Position numbers and translations under genes: made by a program. DNA of 64,000 nt. It comes from Silene conica (taxonomy: Eukaryota; Streptophyta; Magnoliopsida; Caryophyllales; Caryophyllaceae). This document shows, one piece after another, positions 43,753 to 54,595 of the stretch. The DNA lies in contig CM055320.2 of NCBI GenBank assembly GCA_029255685.2, positions 40,260,390-40,324,389 of the forward strand, written 5' to 3'. How positions within the stretch are numbered: the stretch's first letter is position 1; every line of letters begins with the position of its first letter. Below the pieces are notes generated by a model that made no database searches, was not told where the DNA came from, and saw only the letters and a program-made list of their open reading frames with translations.

Positions 43753-46629
43753 ACTCCTGCCAAAGATGAGGTCACTAACCACTCAATCCATAACCAAAGC
43801 ATCGTTACAACGATTCCTAATATATCCCAAGAAGAACAATTCAAGTGATCTCTAGACTCTTATTGGGTTCATGATCCCTCTTGTCATTATTTCATCCACA
43901 GACAAGGTATTCCTCAACAAGAAGGGCTTCGAAAACTCTCATTCAACTCACCCTAACCTGAAATTCCACAAAAGAGGTCAGCCATGTGGATTGGTTCGCA
44001 CCAAAACTCATTCATTAACAGTTAAGGATTTCTCACTCACGGTGGAAGCTTAAGCACATATCCCAGATCAAGGTTCACGCACTTCCAAAACTCTAAACCC
44101 GAATTCTATTACCATAACATCGAACCTCGAAACCCAAGATGTGGTATTCATTATCCTATAACCTCTTCCCGTTGGGGAATCATAACCAAATTCATCTACA
44201 ACCATAAATTTTTAACAGTTCGATCCTAACAAACTTATTCCAAAAGGTTCAAAATTCTCAAATTCCTAATCTGTTACCATACAGTGAACATTCGAACTAA
44301 GGCCTTATTAAGGTAACAATTTCCAAATTCTCAGGTTTCTTAACCACTTACCCAAAAGTATACACTCCAAAGGGAAATTCCACAGAAGTAACAATTTTCA
44401 CTCCTACAATTTCCATAACGTTTAGCTATTCCAATTCCGAGATTCCTCAAATGATATTCATGAACACGTATAAGTTGCAAATTTCTACTCTGTGATTCCC
44501 TCAAACATCAATGGTTACCCGTCAACCACTCTTGAAGTATTCTTAAGCCAACAGGCTTCCATTATCCAACAAGCTATCATAAACGATCCACCTAGCCAGG
44601 GTGCATCTTCTAATTCAATTAAGTATCAAAATAGGTAAACGCTGAGGTTCTATAAGTAACTTAAAGTCAACACTCAGTCAGCTCCATAAGTCCACTTGTA
44701 AATGTCTCAACATTCTCACACCGTTACCAATAACTCTCGTTCCTCAAGTATATGGTCCCTTCTGCAATTAAGCGATTCCTCAAGATCAAGTAGCACTAAC
44801 TTACCTCATTCATCCATTTAACCACATCATCATTATCTAAGGCACATTCCTCTAAATTCATCTAGAACTCCAAGCATTCTATTCAAATCCTCAAATGGTA
44901 CTTCAAAATCTACAAATACCACTTACACATAGATCCATCTAACATGGAACTCTCAAGACGGCGCACTATCCAATATCGCCCGAACATTATTATCATAAAC
45001 TTTCTCAACCAAATTCTGACAACGCAAAACCAAGCATTTCTCAAGGCATGTATCACTATTCCAAGAAGACGTCAACCTCACCACTAACTGAATGAAAGGG
45101 ACAAGGCTCACAGAAAAGGTGATGACATACGAACTTCAGTGACAAACACGATACAGATTTCGAGAGAGTCATAAGAAAGCGACTCGAGGAACAACGAGAT
45201 GACAAGGTAAGGAACTTTAGGCTAGGGATTCCAATAACATTGAAGCCAAGATCAGAAGGAGAAGCGAGGGAGAAGAAAGGAGAGAAGCGATATGAAAGGA
45301 ACGATTACGGAAACCTCCCAAGGTGCGGGTCTCCCACTATTCTCACGGGGTTCTCACTTCTTACTCCCCAAATCAAGCCATCCAATTGTCGGTTCTTACA
45401 AACAATTCCTCGAACGATTTATACACCATAATTCTTCCAAATTTAAAACAGTATCGACCATCCTAGTTACCTATCCCAAAAGCTCTAGATAACTTAACTC
45501 TAACAGTTCCTGAAATGACAATTCAATCAAACTCTCAGGTTATCAAACCCATATGTTATATCCACTACACTTGCATTACTGTCCAAAAGATAACCACACT
45601 TAAATCAACGTGTTTCCGAACTTACATCTCCCAATGAATTAATCTATTCTATTCTCAAACCGGTGATGTATCCCCAAATTTCCCTTAGATTCATCAATAG
45701 ATAAGCGCTAAAATCCATTAATTAACCTATGGTCGTGTAGTGATCCACTTCTTCTAAGCTTAGGTCATAAACTCTTCAAGTATTCAACTATAATAGCCAA
45801 TGATTCGTATTCCACGAACAACAGGCCTTTCTCAGCTCAATCATTCACCTAAGTCAAGTGATACTAACTCACTTCACTCGTCCACTCATCTTCCTTATCA
45901 TCTTAAGCCTATTCTTCCTGGTCGCTCTATATATCCTCAAGTATCTTATCTAACTCCTTAAACATTGCTCTTCAATCCACAAATTTTGACAATCTAAGCA
46001 TGGTTCTCAAGATTAAGTTCCACAGAATACTAACTATACAACTCAACCTTCAAGTAAGTACCCTATCACTCACTTTCACTCTCCCAATTGGATAGACAAC
46101 TAGACACTTGGATCATCAAAACATGTCTCTCGATACCTCTTAAGTTTTTCCTCAAATAGCAACCTTCTCATCACACGGATTTACTGTTATGCTCTAGCTA
46201 GTTCCTCAAAATCTTATAAAAGGAAGATAACCTACTAGGCACCTTGAGAAAGCAAACAACAAGGTTAAGTTGAAAAGATATGAAGATCTGTTCAAGTAGG
46301 ATAGACAAATATTCTAAAAGAAGGGTGTGCATCCAGAGTTATCAAAGAAGGTGTTGTACAAGGCAAGAGGAGTATCTTCAAGGCTCAGAAGCAATCTCCA
46401 ACAGTAGCACGAATCTTCTTTCTTCGGTAGAAACTCCGGTCTTGATCGCCAAATGAATAAGCCTACGGTTCGTCTATTGAAAGACATAAAGGTAAAATCA
46501 ATGACAATCAACAAACACGTTAGAACCTAATAAAAGCAATCACAAAACAGGCTACAATATAAGTCCTTAAATCTACCCCATCTCTCATTCATTATTCAAT
46601 TATATGGTTAAGTTAAGATTGGGGGTTAC
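43753..46629 (+). mobile_element. Non-coding, probably decayed 3' internal region of a Ty3/gypsy element
   Basis: 2.9 kb without any frame above about 66 codons and with no recognised domain. It ends in AAGATTGGGGGTTAC (46615-46629), a polypurine tract directly before an LTR start. The tract is the only firm evidence. The rest is assigned by position. Confidence 0.4.
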
Positions 46630-47544
46630 TGTAATACTTCGAAAATACGGCCTCGATATTTAAGTTTTCTTTATAGTGTTATTGTGTTTTAAGTAATTAA
46701 GCAAGTAAGTGTAGTTTATGTCGTTGTGGGGGTTTTATCTTGAGACCTCTAGCATGTTGGCTTGATAGAATTATGCTTCTAGTGGGGTTCGAACTTGCGA
46801 CCACTAGGGTTAGTAGCTGGGCCTCGAATTGTGTGAAGCAAAAGAGCCCACACAAGAAGGAGAACACGCTGCAACCTAGAGTGCCTGCCGTCATTTATAG
46901 ACTCTAGTATCTCACATTAAACCCTACCCTAATTCATATATTTTCACACAAAACCCTAGCCGCCACATCAGAGGAGGAGAAGAGGTTGTGCACGGTGGTC
47001 GTAGGTGAGCATACGGTGGTTCGAATTGGCTGAAAACCTGGTATGTCACCACACGTTGCTAATCCCAGTTCTGGTTTTGTGGTTTTCGTCACATAGTTAG
47101 TTGTTTCTAACACGACTTACCTTCATTGTTTTTGCATAAATTCATAGTATATCACGTAATGAACATATGTAATCTACTAGGTGGTTGTCGTTGGCTGCTA
47201 AAGACCGTCGTGGGAGGTGTTTTATACGGTGTCATTAGGGTGTTTGTTTTCGTTCTATTGTTACACGGGTTCTGTATGTATGTTTTCTGGATGTTTGAGT
47301 TGAGGTTTGTGTTTATTTTGTTATGGGTCTTGGGTTAGGGAGTCATGTGGTGGTTGGGAGATGCAGGTGAGGGTAGTACGGTGGTCAGTGGTGGGCTGGT
47401 ATGGTGGTATAAGGGAGGTCGAAAGGAGTGGTCTGTATATCGTTTCTTTTTGGTTGTTTCTGTTCTTATGGTCTGCTCGTGTACAGGGGTTTTGGGAGGG
47501 GTAACACCGTTGACTCGGGGGAGGTCAATACACACTACTATAAT

Positions 47545-47760
47545 TAAGCACTTGGGCCACGACTAAATTCGTGGCGCAAGTACTAATTTCCCGTGGCTAA
47601 AGCTCTTTGTCACGGAAATACCTTCCGTGACCCAAGTGGCCGTGGCTAACAGATAGCCACGGGAAAAACAAGAATGTGGCTAAAATTATATTTTTAGCCA
47701 CAGATTCTCACGTGGCTAATAATTTCCGTGACCAAAAATTAATTCTCGTGGCAAAAATTA
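47545..47760. repeat. Left subterminal repeat array of the CACTA element
   Basis: About a dozen motifs of the type CCGTGGC, GCCACGGG and GTCACGG occur in both orientations. Matching arrays occupy 49305-49445 and 49750-50235 near the right end. Confidence 0.8.
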
Positions 47761-47819
47761 TTCCCGTGACAAACAAAAAAATAAAAAATAAATAAACAAA
47801 ATGTAATATATTATGGAAT

Positions 47820-48015
47820 CTTTTTTTTGGTCGAAATTGGGGTGTCCACCGTGTCGACAACGGTGTATCATCCCCTCGTCGTCGGGCTCTCTTGCGAAGA
47901 GGTAAACGGCTTGGCAAAGAGTTGCTCCATTCCCATGGGTAGGAATCGAACCCCTGACCTCAGGGTTAAGGGATGAGGTGAGCAACCACCACACTATCAA
48001 ACACATTTGGTTACA
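47820..48015 (-). mobile_element. SINE inserted in the CACTA element
   Basis: On the minus strand a tRNA-like head contains a pol III B box, GGGGTTCGATTCC (about 47954-47942), with an A-box-like TAGTGTGGTGG upstream. The body ends in a run of A (T on the plus strand at 47821-47828). TATGGAAT flanks both sides (47812-47819, 48016-48023). It has no frame of its own and would be copied by a LINE enzyme. Confidence 0.75.
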
Positions 48016-50582
48016 TATGGAATTTTGTCAAGCTTTAATCCTTGCTTGGTTAGTTATCTCAACTCGTTACTTACAATCACAAGTCATTCACTTTTGCGAA
48101 TCGTATATCCTCTCCAGGAGGTCACTCGTCCCAAGACTACTCTCACCTGAGCACGCTTAACTGTGGAGTTCTTATGATGAGTTATCGAAAATGAAACTTA
48201 AGCTTGTTGATACAGTTAACACTTTGAAACCTTTTTAAATTATATTCCTTTTTTTCTAAATTACCTTCACTATTATTTTTGCGAAAAAATATTAAATGAT
48301 TTACATATTTTTGCGAAAAAATATTATTTTTCTCAAATTACTCGAGTTTTCAATGTTGACCTCCCGACTAATGATGTTCGGGTCATTTTTTGCCCGAGTT
48401 AACAAAACCATTTTCTCCAAACTATTTAATCACATTTTCTTATAATTTTTTCCCTAATACATTTTTTTTATTTTTTTTCATTTGACGGCATTTTTATTTT
48501 ATTTTTCTTTTATCCATTTTTTTATATATTTTTCCACACAAATACTATTTGTAAGATCGTCGTATTTGTAACGAAAACATGTTTAATCACTTTTTACTAA
48601 ATAATGATCACTTTTGAATAATGATTACATATGGGTAGCAATGACCGAGTTTTATTACTAAAATAAATGACCAAGACATTATTAACTCGAAAATAATCAG
48701 TTTTTGCCAAAAAACACAGAAAATATCGTATAAATTTTTGTTTTCTCTAAATTGATTTCTTTTCATTATTCTTGATATTTCTTTTTGTCAACAAAATTTC
48801 ACATTATTTACACATGTAAATTTATTATTTTAATTTCCATTTTACTTTTCGGTGTGATACGCTCATTTTCAATAATTAAAATGTTTTTCTATATTGATTT
48901 TTTTGTATCGGTTATTTTATCAATATGTCTTTGTTTCCATTTTATTCAATGATTTGTTGGAAATCATTTTGAATTTATTTTTTTAGACTACTTTTTTTTT
49001 ATTTAATCATATTTTAAATCTAATTGTCTTTTTTTTTCTCCTTAAAAACTTTTCCAATTTTTTTCCAATTTAACATCTCGAATTCAAGTTCTTGTAGAAA
49101 TATTTTACAAATAAAGTTGTAAATCAATTTTCTAATGAAAAGTTTATTTAACAATATATTAGTTTCAGACTTCTCAATGATAGGGGTGTTAATAAGTTAA
49201 TTATTTAATTGGACATACTTTCTATTTAAATGTGATGCGGTCTCTAAATAATGTTATTTAATATTATAAATTTAACAAAAAAAGAATTATAAATATATAT
49301 TTGCCATGGGTGTGACATTGTTCGTGGCAAAAATGATTATTAGCCACGACTATAACCTAAATTGTGGCGCAATTGACTTTCTGCCACGGGAAAATTTTTC
49401 CAGTGGCATAAAATTTTTCTAAAATAGTGAATAAAAATTTTCCCGTGGCTAAACAAAATAAAGCAAAATAAATTGTTAAACAACAATCATTTATTCATAT
49501 AATCATATTCATTTTCAAGTCAGTAGTGTTAATAAGAATAATCATAATAAATTGCACAAATTCTCACTTGTGATAGACTAAATCCAATAATAAGAATAAT
49601 CATAATAAGATCATTTACGTCAATAGTGAAGAACATTAAGTACGAATATTGTTCATATCTCGCAATAATACGGCGCAATCATCTTGATGTCACAGTACAC
49701 ACCATGTTGCACTAATAATTTTGTACTATTATTTGTTATCATATCAAAAATATTAGTCACGGTAAAAATCCAGTGCGTAGCTAAGAGCAATAATTAGTCA
49801 CGGGTAATTTACTTGTGACAATAAATCACAATTGGCCATGGTAAGAATTCAGTGTGTGGCTAAGAGCAATATAGTCACGGATAATTTAGCTGTGATAATA
49901 AATCATAATTAGTCACGTTAAGAATTCAGTGTGGCTAAGCACACTAATTAGTCACGGTTAACTTACATGTGACAATAAATCATAATAAGCCACGACATTG
50001 TGGCTAAAAATAATTATTAGCCACGTTCGTGACTTGATGCGTGACTAAAAGCATTTGTTAGCCACGGTCATAGCTTAATTCGTGACTAAAAATAATTATT
50101 TGTCACGGATATATTTTCCCGTGACATAAATTTTTTTACCAATTAATTTTGAAGGAAGGGGACTTTTTTCCCGTGACTAAGCAAATTTAGGTCACGAATT
50201 ATGGATTCCCGTGATATAAATCGTGGCGCAAGTGTCATTTTGTTGTAGTGACAGTATTACCACCGTGTCTGTTCAGTCCAGTGTTAGGGGTGGTGTTGGG
50301 TGGTTGAGTAGGTGGTGTCAGGGGTTGTAAGGGTTGTTGATGGGCTAGTGTTCTAGACTAGTCGGGTGGTTGGGTGGTGAACCAGGCCTGGTTAAGGCCC
50401 TGGTTCACCACGTCGGTGGTAGTCGACGGGAGTGTGGGTGGTCGTGGTGGTGGTTGGTGGTTCTGGGTACGCGTTGTGGGGGTTGTTGGTGGCGGTGCTA
50501 GTGTAACACGGTGGTGGAGAATGCTGTTTTGGTGCGGGTTTGATGTCGGGTTTAAAAGGGGGGTTGTTAAGTTGTTATTCTT

Positions 50583-50600
50583 TTTATTATCATTATTCTT
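50583..50600. repeat. Target duplication of the SINE-LINE chimera, left copy
   Basis: The 18-bp TTTATTATCATTATTCTT is repeated exactly at 51993-52010. Confidence 0.92.
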
Positions 50601-50719
50601 TTTTTTTTGGGAAAATGTAAAAAATTGTATTAGAATCATAAGAGAACCATCCACAACATAAATGTCTCATACATTACATAGTCCTGCTGCCACCATCAGC
50701 TCAAAACAAAAACAAGTAC

Positions 50720-51847
50720 TTAATTACTATGTAAGGATTCTATCCATCTAGCATCTCGAGTAGCAAGTCTGCCCATGCTTTTGATTTTGATTCTGTGTTT
50801 AATCTCTTGTTTAATAGCCATTGCACACCTCACAGGTATGTCCAGTATTCCCTCTATTCTACTCAGATTGCGTTGCCTCCAAATAGAGTAGATAGTTGCG
50901 TTCATGATACTGTCCATTAATCCTGCCTTGAGTCTTGTAAATCTTTTTGATTTTCTCCATTGAAGTACATCTGTTTGGGGTATAGAGATCCATGTCCAGT
51001 CAGATATGATCTTGAGAACCTGTGTTGCATAGTGACATTGAAAGAACAGATGGTAAGCAGTCTCAGATGTCTGGCCATAGATGCAGCAGTCATCCTCTTG
51101 AATCAGTCCCCAGGTTTTCAATTTGTTCCTTGTTGCCAGACCTCCATGATAGTTAAGCCAACTGATGAAGGCATGTTTGGGAATTGTCCATTTGTTCCAG
51201 AGGTAGGAATGCCACTCCACCCTTGGTTGATCTGTCACAAGCCACTGGTAGCCCTTTAGCATACTGTATTGCTTACCAGGTATGTTTTGCCATTCATTCT
51301 GAATATATGCACTCTGTAAAGCATTTTTAACATTGCATATTTTCTTCCATGTCCATCCAGCATCTTTATTTACTTGGTAGGTTAGCCAGTCCTCTCCTTT
51401 CAGATAATTATGTTGGATCCATTGCACCCACAATTTGGTAGGGTGACAATGTATCCACCATACCAGTTTCCCAATGGCAGCCTTATTCCAGTAGGTTTCA
51501 TTCTTAAGCCCCAAACCTCCTTCTCTGTGACTGGTGCATATTTTACTCCAAGCCACAGGTGGAGTTCTCAGGTACTCAGTCCCTCCATCCCACAAATAAT
51601 TCCTGCAGAGTGCCTCTATTTTCAGTATAACTGCAGTGGGTATGATAAATATGGTCGCCCAATATGAATGCAGTGTTTTGAGTACAGACCTTACTAACAC
51701 CAGTCTTCCAGCATAAGACAATTTTCTTGTTCCCAAGCCCCTTATTCTATCCAGAACTTTGTCAATGATAGGCTGACAGTCCTTCATAGAGAATTTGGTG
51801 ACGAGGGATTTAATCCCCCGGGCCCATGCATTCCCGCACCACCACAT
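50720..51847 (-). pseudogene. C-terminal fragment of LINE ORF2 fused to SINE sequence
   Basis: The open frame of 375 codons starts within the SINE part (MWWCGNAWARGIK...), then runs into the C-terminal part of a plant L1 ORF2: the end of the RT thumb (KLSYAGRLVLVRSVLKTL..YWATIF), EGGLGLKNETYWNKA, and a zf-RVT-like Cys/His region (RLKTWGLIQEDDCCIYGQ..ETAYHLFFQC). Endonuclease and catalytic RT motifs are absent. It is a dead copy whose frame happens to be open, which suggests a fairly recent insertion. Confidence 0.85.
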
Positions 51848-51992
51848 GGACCATGTAAGCCACCCCCTTCGGGAGCTGCAGTGGCCAAGTGGTCATCGCC
51901 CCAGCTGGTAATCGAACCTGAGACCTCTCAACTCCTGCATTTCTGCAAGCTTTAAGGTTTAACTCAGTTACCACTGGACTAACACCACTTGG
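51805..51992 (-). mobile_element. tRNA-derived SINE head of the chimera
   Basis: The minus strand has an A box TAGTCCAGTGG near 51980 and a B box GGTTCGATTAC near 51920, spaced as in a tRNA gene. A body rich in GGGGGTGGCTTACATGG follows. The junction with LINE sequence is near 51805. Confidence 0.7.
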
Positions 51993-52010
51993 TTTATTAT
52001 CATTATTCTT
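51993..52010. repeat. Target duplication of the SINE-LINE chimera, right copy
   Basis: Exact repeat of 50583-50600. It merges into a short ATT microsatellite. Confidence 0.92.
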
Positions 52011-52344
52011 ACTATTATTATTATTATTATTAGTTTTGTTATTATTATTTTGTTATTACATTGTGGTTTTGGGTCGTGCTAATTAAAGATGCGAGTCGGG
52101 AAATTATTTAAGTCATGTGAGTTTCTATTTTTGGAAAGTTTCTGTTTTTGGAAACTTTCCACTTATGGAAGGTTTCTATTTATAGTAAGTGTAGGTTGTT
52201 ATGGGGGTTCGGGAAAGTTATTAATTCGTTACGTATACGTGTTTAGGTAGCGGGTTTCGCGTGGAACATTTCTAGTGAACTTGGGATTTGACTGCGCTTC
52301 TGCAACTCGAGGTAGGGGAAATACTTGTATATAATGATGAGTAA

Positions 52345-53375
52345 ACTTTTTTTTTTTTTTTTTGGTAAGATGTGAGTATATTATATCATGAGAGAATCAA
52401 AGAATGTACAAGTGTTCGGGATCGAATCCCCTTACAAGCAAATAAAACCTAAAGACCAACAACAACTACTCATTTATAACCCGATTATCATCATTTCTTC
52501 TTATCTGCTTCACTCTTTGCTCCACTTCTTCATTGATTCTCTTTGCTAAGATCTCTGGTCTGATCAAGCTGTCATTTACCCACGCATTGTTTCGTTGCAT
52601 CCAAATGTGGTAATGATATGCATTGAAAAGAGCACATCCAAGTTTCCAATCACTGGATTTTTGATTTCCAGTGATCATTCTGGCCATTGTAGTGTGGCCT
52701 CTATTGAAGCAAAGTCTCAATTGCTGCATAACCTTGCAAGAATACTGGCATTCTTCGAAAAGGTGATCAATGGTTTCAGTCTGGTTTTGGCAAAGTAGAC
52801 AGAGATCATCATGGCAGTAACCAATTCGAGCTAATTTAGCTTTCACATTCATCCCATCCTGCATTCTCAACCAGGTAATCATAGAATGTTTTGGTATATT
52901 CCAGTTATTCCACACAACCTTAGCCCATTGTTTTTTTTGTTGAGGAATTTGCAGCCATGTATATCCACTCTTGATGTTGTAGCCCTGAGGTCTGGCTACC
53001 CAACTGTTATCCCTATACCCATTTTTTATTCTCTCCTTTGTTTTGCAGATACTTTTCCAAACCCATGGAGCATCAGCAGGAGGTGTGTAAGCATCCCAGC
53101 TTTGGTCTTTAAGGTAAATAGCATTTACCCATTTGATCCACAGTCTGTCAGTTTGAGTATACACCCAATCCACCAGTTTACCCACAGTGGCTATGTTCCA
53201 CAGTTCAGCATGTTTAATTCCCAGTCCCCCTTGCTCCTTAGACATAGTGACCCTCTCCCAAGCCACTAGGGGTACTCTGTGATAATCTGTGGCCCCATCC
53301 CATAGATAGTTACGACAGATTGCTTCAATTCTCTTGACGACACCTTTGGGGATAATGAACATCTGGGCCCAATAG
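52345..53375 (-). mobile_element. 5'-truncated LINE (L1 type)
   Basis: The minus-strand insertion ends in poly-A (T run 52347-52364) and is flanked by GATGAGTAA at 52336-52344 and 53376-53384. Only the 3' third of ORF2 is present, the usual outcome of incomplete LINE reverse transcription. Confidence 0.88.
52466..53362 (-). pseudogene. C-terminal ORF2 fragment of the truncated LINE
   Basis: 298 codons are homologous to the C-terminus of plant L1 ORF2: MFIIPKGVVKRIEAICRNYLWDG, EQGGLGIKHAELWN, then a Cys/His finger (GYCHDDLCLLCQNQTETIDHLFEEC). Endonuclease and RT catalytic motifs are missing. It is about half identical by eye to 50720-51847 and more distant from the full LINE at 58091. Confidence 0.88.
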
Positions 53376-53480
53376 GATGAGTAATATGTTGATATTTGGT
53401 ATTTACCATGTTTATTTTATATTATCATATGATCATTATATTGTGCTATTTGTTTATATAATTATGAGATACGATACGAG

Positions 53481-53640
53481 GTGGAGATAAATGGGTCTTG
53501 TGATTGGTGCGGAGATAATGGGTCTTGTGATTGGTGTGGAGATAATGGGTCTTGTGATTGGTGCGGAGTTAATGGGTCTTGTGATTGGTGCGGAGTTAAT
53601 GGGTCTTGTGATTGGTGTGAAGAATAATGGGTCTTGTGAT
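53481..53640 (+). repeat. 27-bp minisatellite in the gypsy LTR
   Basis: About six units of AATGGGTCTTGTGATTGGTG plus a GCGGAG(A/T)T spacer. The inverted LTR at 57160-57215 has a shorter, diverged version. Confidence 0.88.
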
Positions 53641-54048
53641 TCGGAGTGGAGATGATCGACTTTCTATTTATAGTAATGTTTGATTGTTCATTTTCCTTTA
53701 CTCAACCTTATGGTTGACCCTGTGTATTCGTGATCACCTGTGATGCACCAATTTATTGGGGAGCATATTGACAGGTGCTAAGACTATGGGAGCTAAGGGA
53801 AGGGAGAGCTTGGATCCGGACAAGATTAGAGTCTAGATCACCTTAGTCTTTTATCATGAGTTGTACTTTATTTTTATAAGACAGTTTTGAAACAGTTGTA
53901 AGAACTTGTTACTGAGTTTAATTTCTAATAATTAAAGTACTGTTATCTTTCCTTTGTATCTACTGTCTCGGGAAACCGAGATGGTAACACCGTTATTTAT
54001 CTGGGGAGTCCTAGTTCAGGCCCTTGAATAAATGAGGGTGTAACAAAG

Positions 54049-54060
54049 TGGTATCAGAGC
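54049..54060 (+). other. Primer-binding site of the gypsy element I
   Basis: TGGTATCAGAGC follows the LTR end GGGTGTAACA after three bases. Confidence 0.9.
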
Positions 54061-54595
54061 GAACGATCCTCAGGCTTAACCTAATGAACCCAATGTATGT
54101 AGGAGAGTCTAAATAAAATGAACCTCGGGATAGGACTGTTAGGAGCACACTAAAGGAAAAGTATGAGTCTGGGGCCCCCTCACACCGAACCATTGGCCCT
54201 CTCAGTTTTAACCGAGAACCCAGAGTGCATATACGAGAGAAAAGGGTAGAATAAGAGGTGATGGAAGTAATGGTGAAGTGCGATAAGAATGTTATAAGAA
54301 CTCTCATTATATGTGAATTACTTGGATAAGCTAGTAAGGATATGTGCATGAAAGAATTTTATTTGCATGAATACAAAGGAGGTATGATGTTATGAGTACA
54401 TGAGGTGATTTGAGTTATATCTTTAATTTTATCATGTCTAGCGATATGCGGTTATGTGATCCCCGAGCTATGTTATAGATAAGTATTACTCAATATGATA
54501 GTCGTTTATAGATTTTGATGCATCGGGAAACATAGCCCTAATCCAAGTGAGTGCCCACCTGAGCCGGGACTCATTTCTTTTCTTTTGTTATAGTA
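54061..54595 (+). other. Leader of gypsy element I
   Basis: 535 bp between primer site and gag start with no credible frame. Confidence 0.6.

Larger units (their letters stand above)
47533..50250. mobile_element. Non-autonomous CACTA (En/Spm-type) DNA transposon
   Basis: The ends are CACTACTATAATTAAGCACTT and, at the right, ...TTTTGTTGTAGTG, giving inverted CACTAC termini. The 3-bp target duplication ACA (47530-47532 and 50251-50253) is perfect. Both subterminal regions are packed with CGTGGC/GCCACG and GTCACGG motifs in both orientations, the usual layout of CACTA transposase binding sites. There is no transposase frame. A SINE lies inside at 47820-48015. The 2.7-kb element depends on a transposase encoded elsewhere. 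Confidence 0.9.
50601..51992 (-). mobile_element. SINE-LINE chimeric retro-insertion
   Basis: Read on the minus strand, this insertion starts with a tRNA-derived SINE head (51992 to about 51805), continues with the 3' third of an L1-type ORF2 and ends in poly-A (T run 50601-50608). A single exact 18-bp target duplication flanks the whole unit, so both parts integrated together. It lies inside the gypsy LTR at 46630-54045. Confidence 0.82.
46630..54045 (+). repeat. Long Ty3/gypsy LTR (family I/J) with three insertions
   Basis: It begins TGTAATACTTCG after a polypurine tract and ends GGGTGTAACA before a primer site at 54049. Removing the CACTA element (47533-50250), the SINE-LINE chimera (50601-51992) and the truncated LINE (52345-53375) leaves about 2.2 kb. 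The right part (52011-54045) is matched in inverted orientation at 56683-57900. It contains a short ATT microsatellite near 52010 and a minisatellite at 53481-53640. Confidence 0.55.

Noticed and set aside
43753-46629. Possible host gene in the long tract without transposon ORFs
   Set aside because: No frame above about 66 codons, no splice-compatible set of conserved exons recognised, and it ends at a polypurine tract and LTR.
46740-46830. tRNA-like GGGGTTCGAACTTGCGACC segment in the gypsy LTR
   Set aside because: A B-box-like match alone. No A box at the right distance, no poly-A and no target duplication, so I do not call a tRNA gene or SINE.
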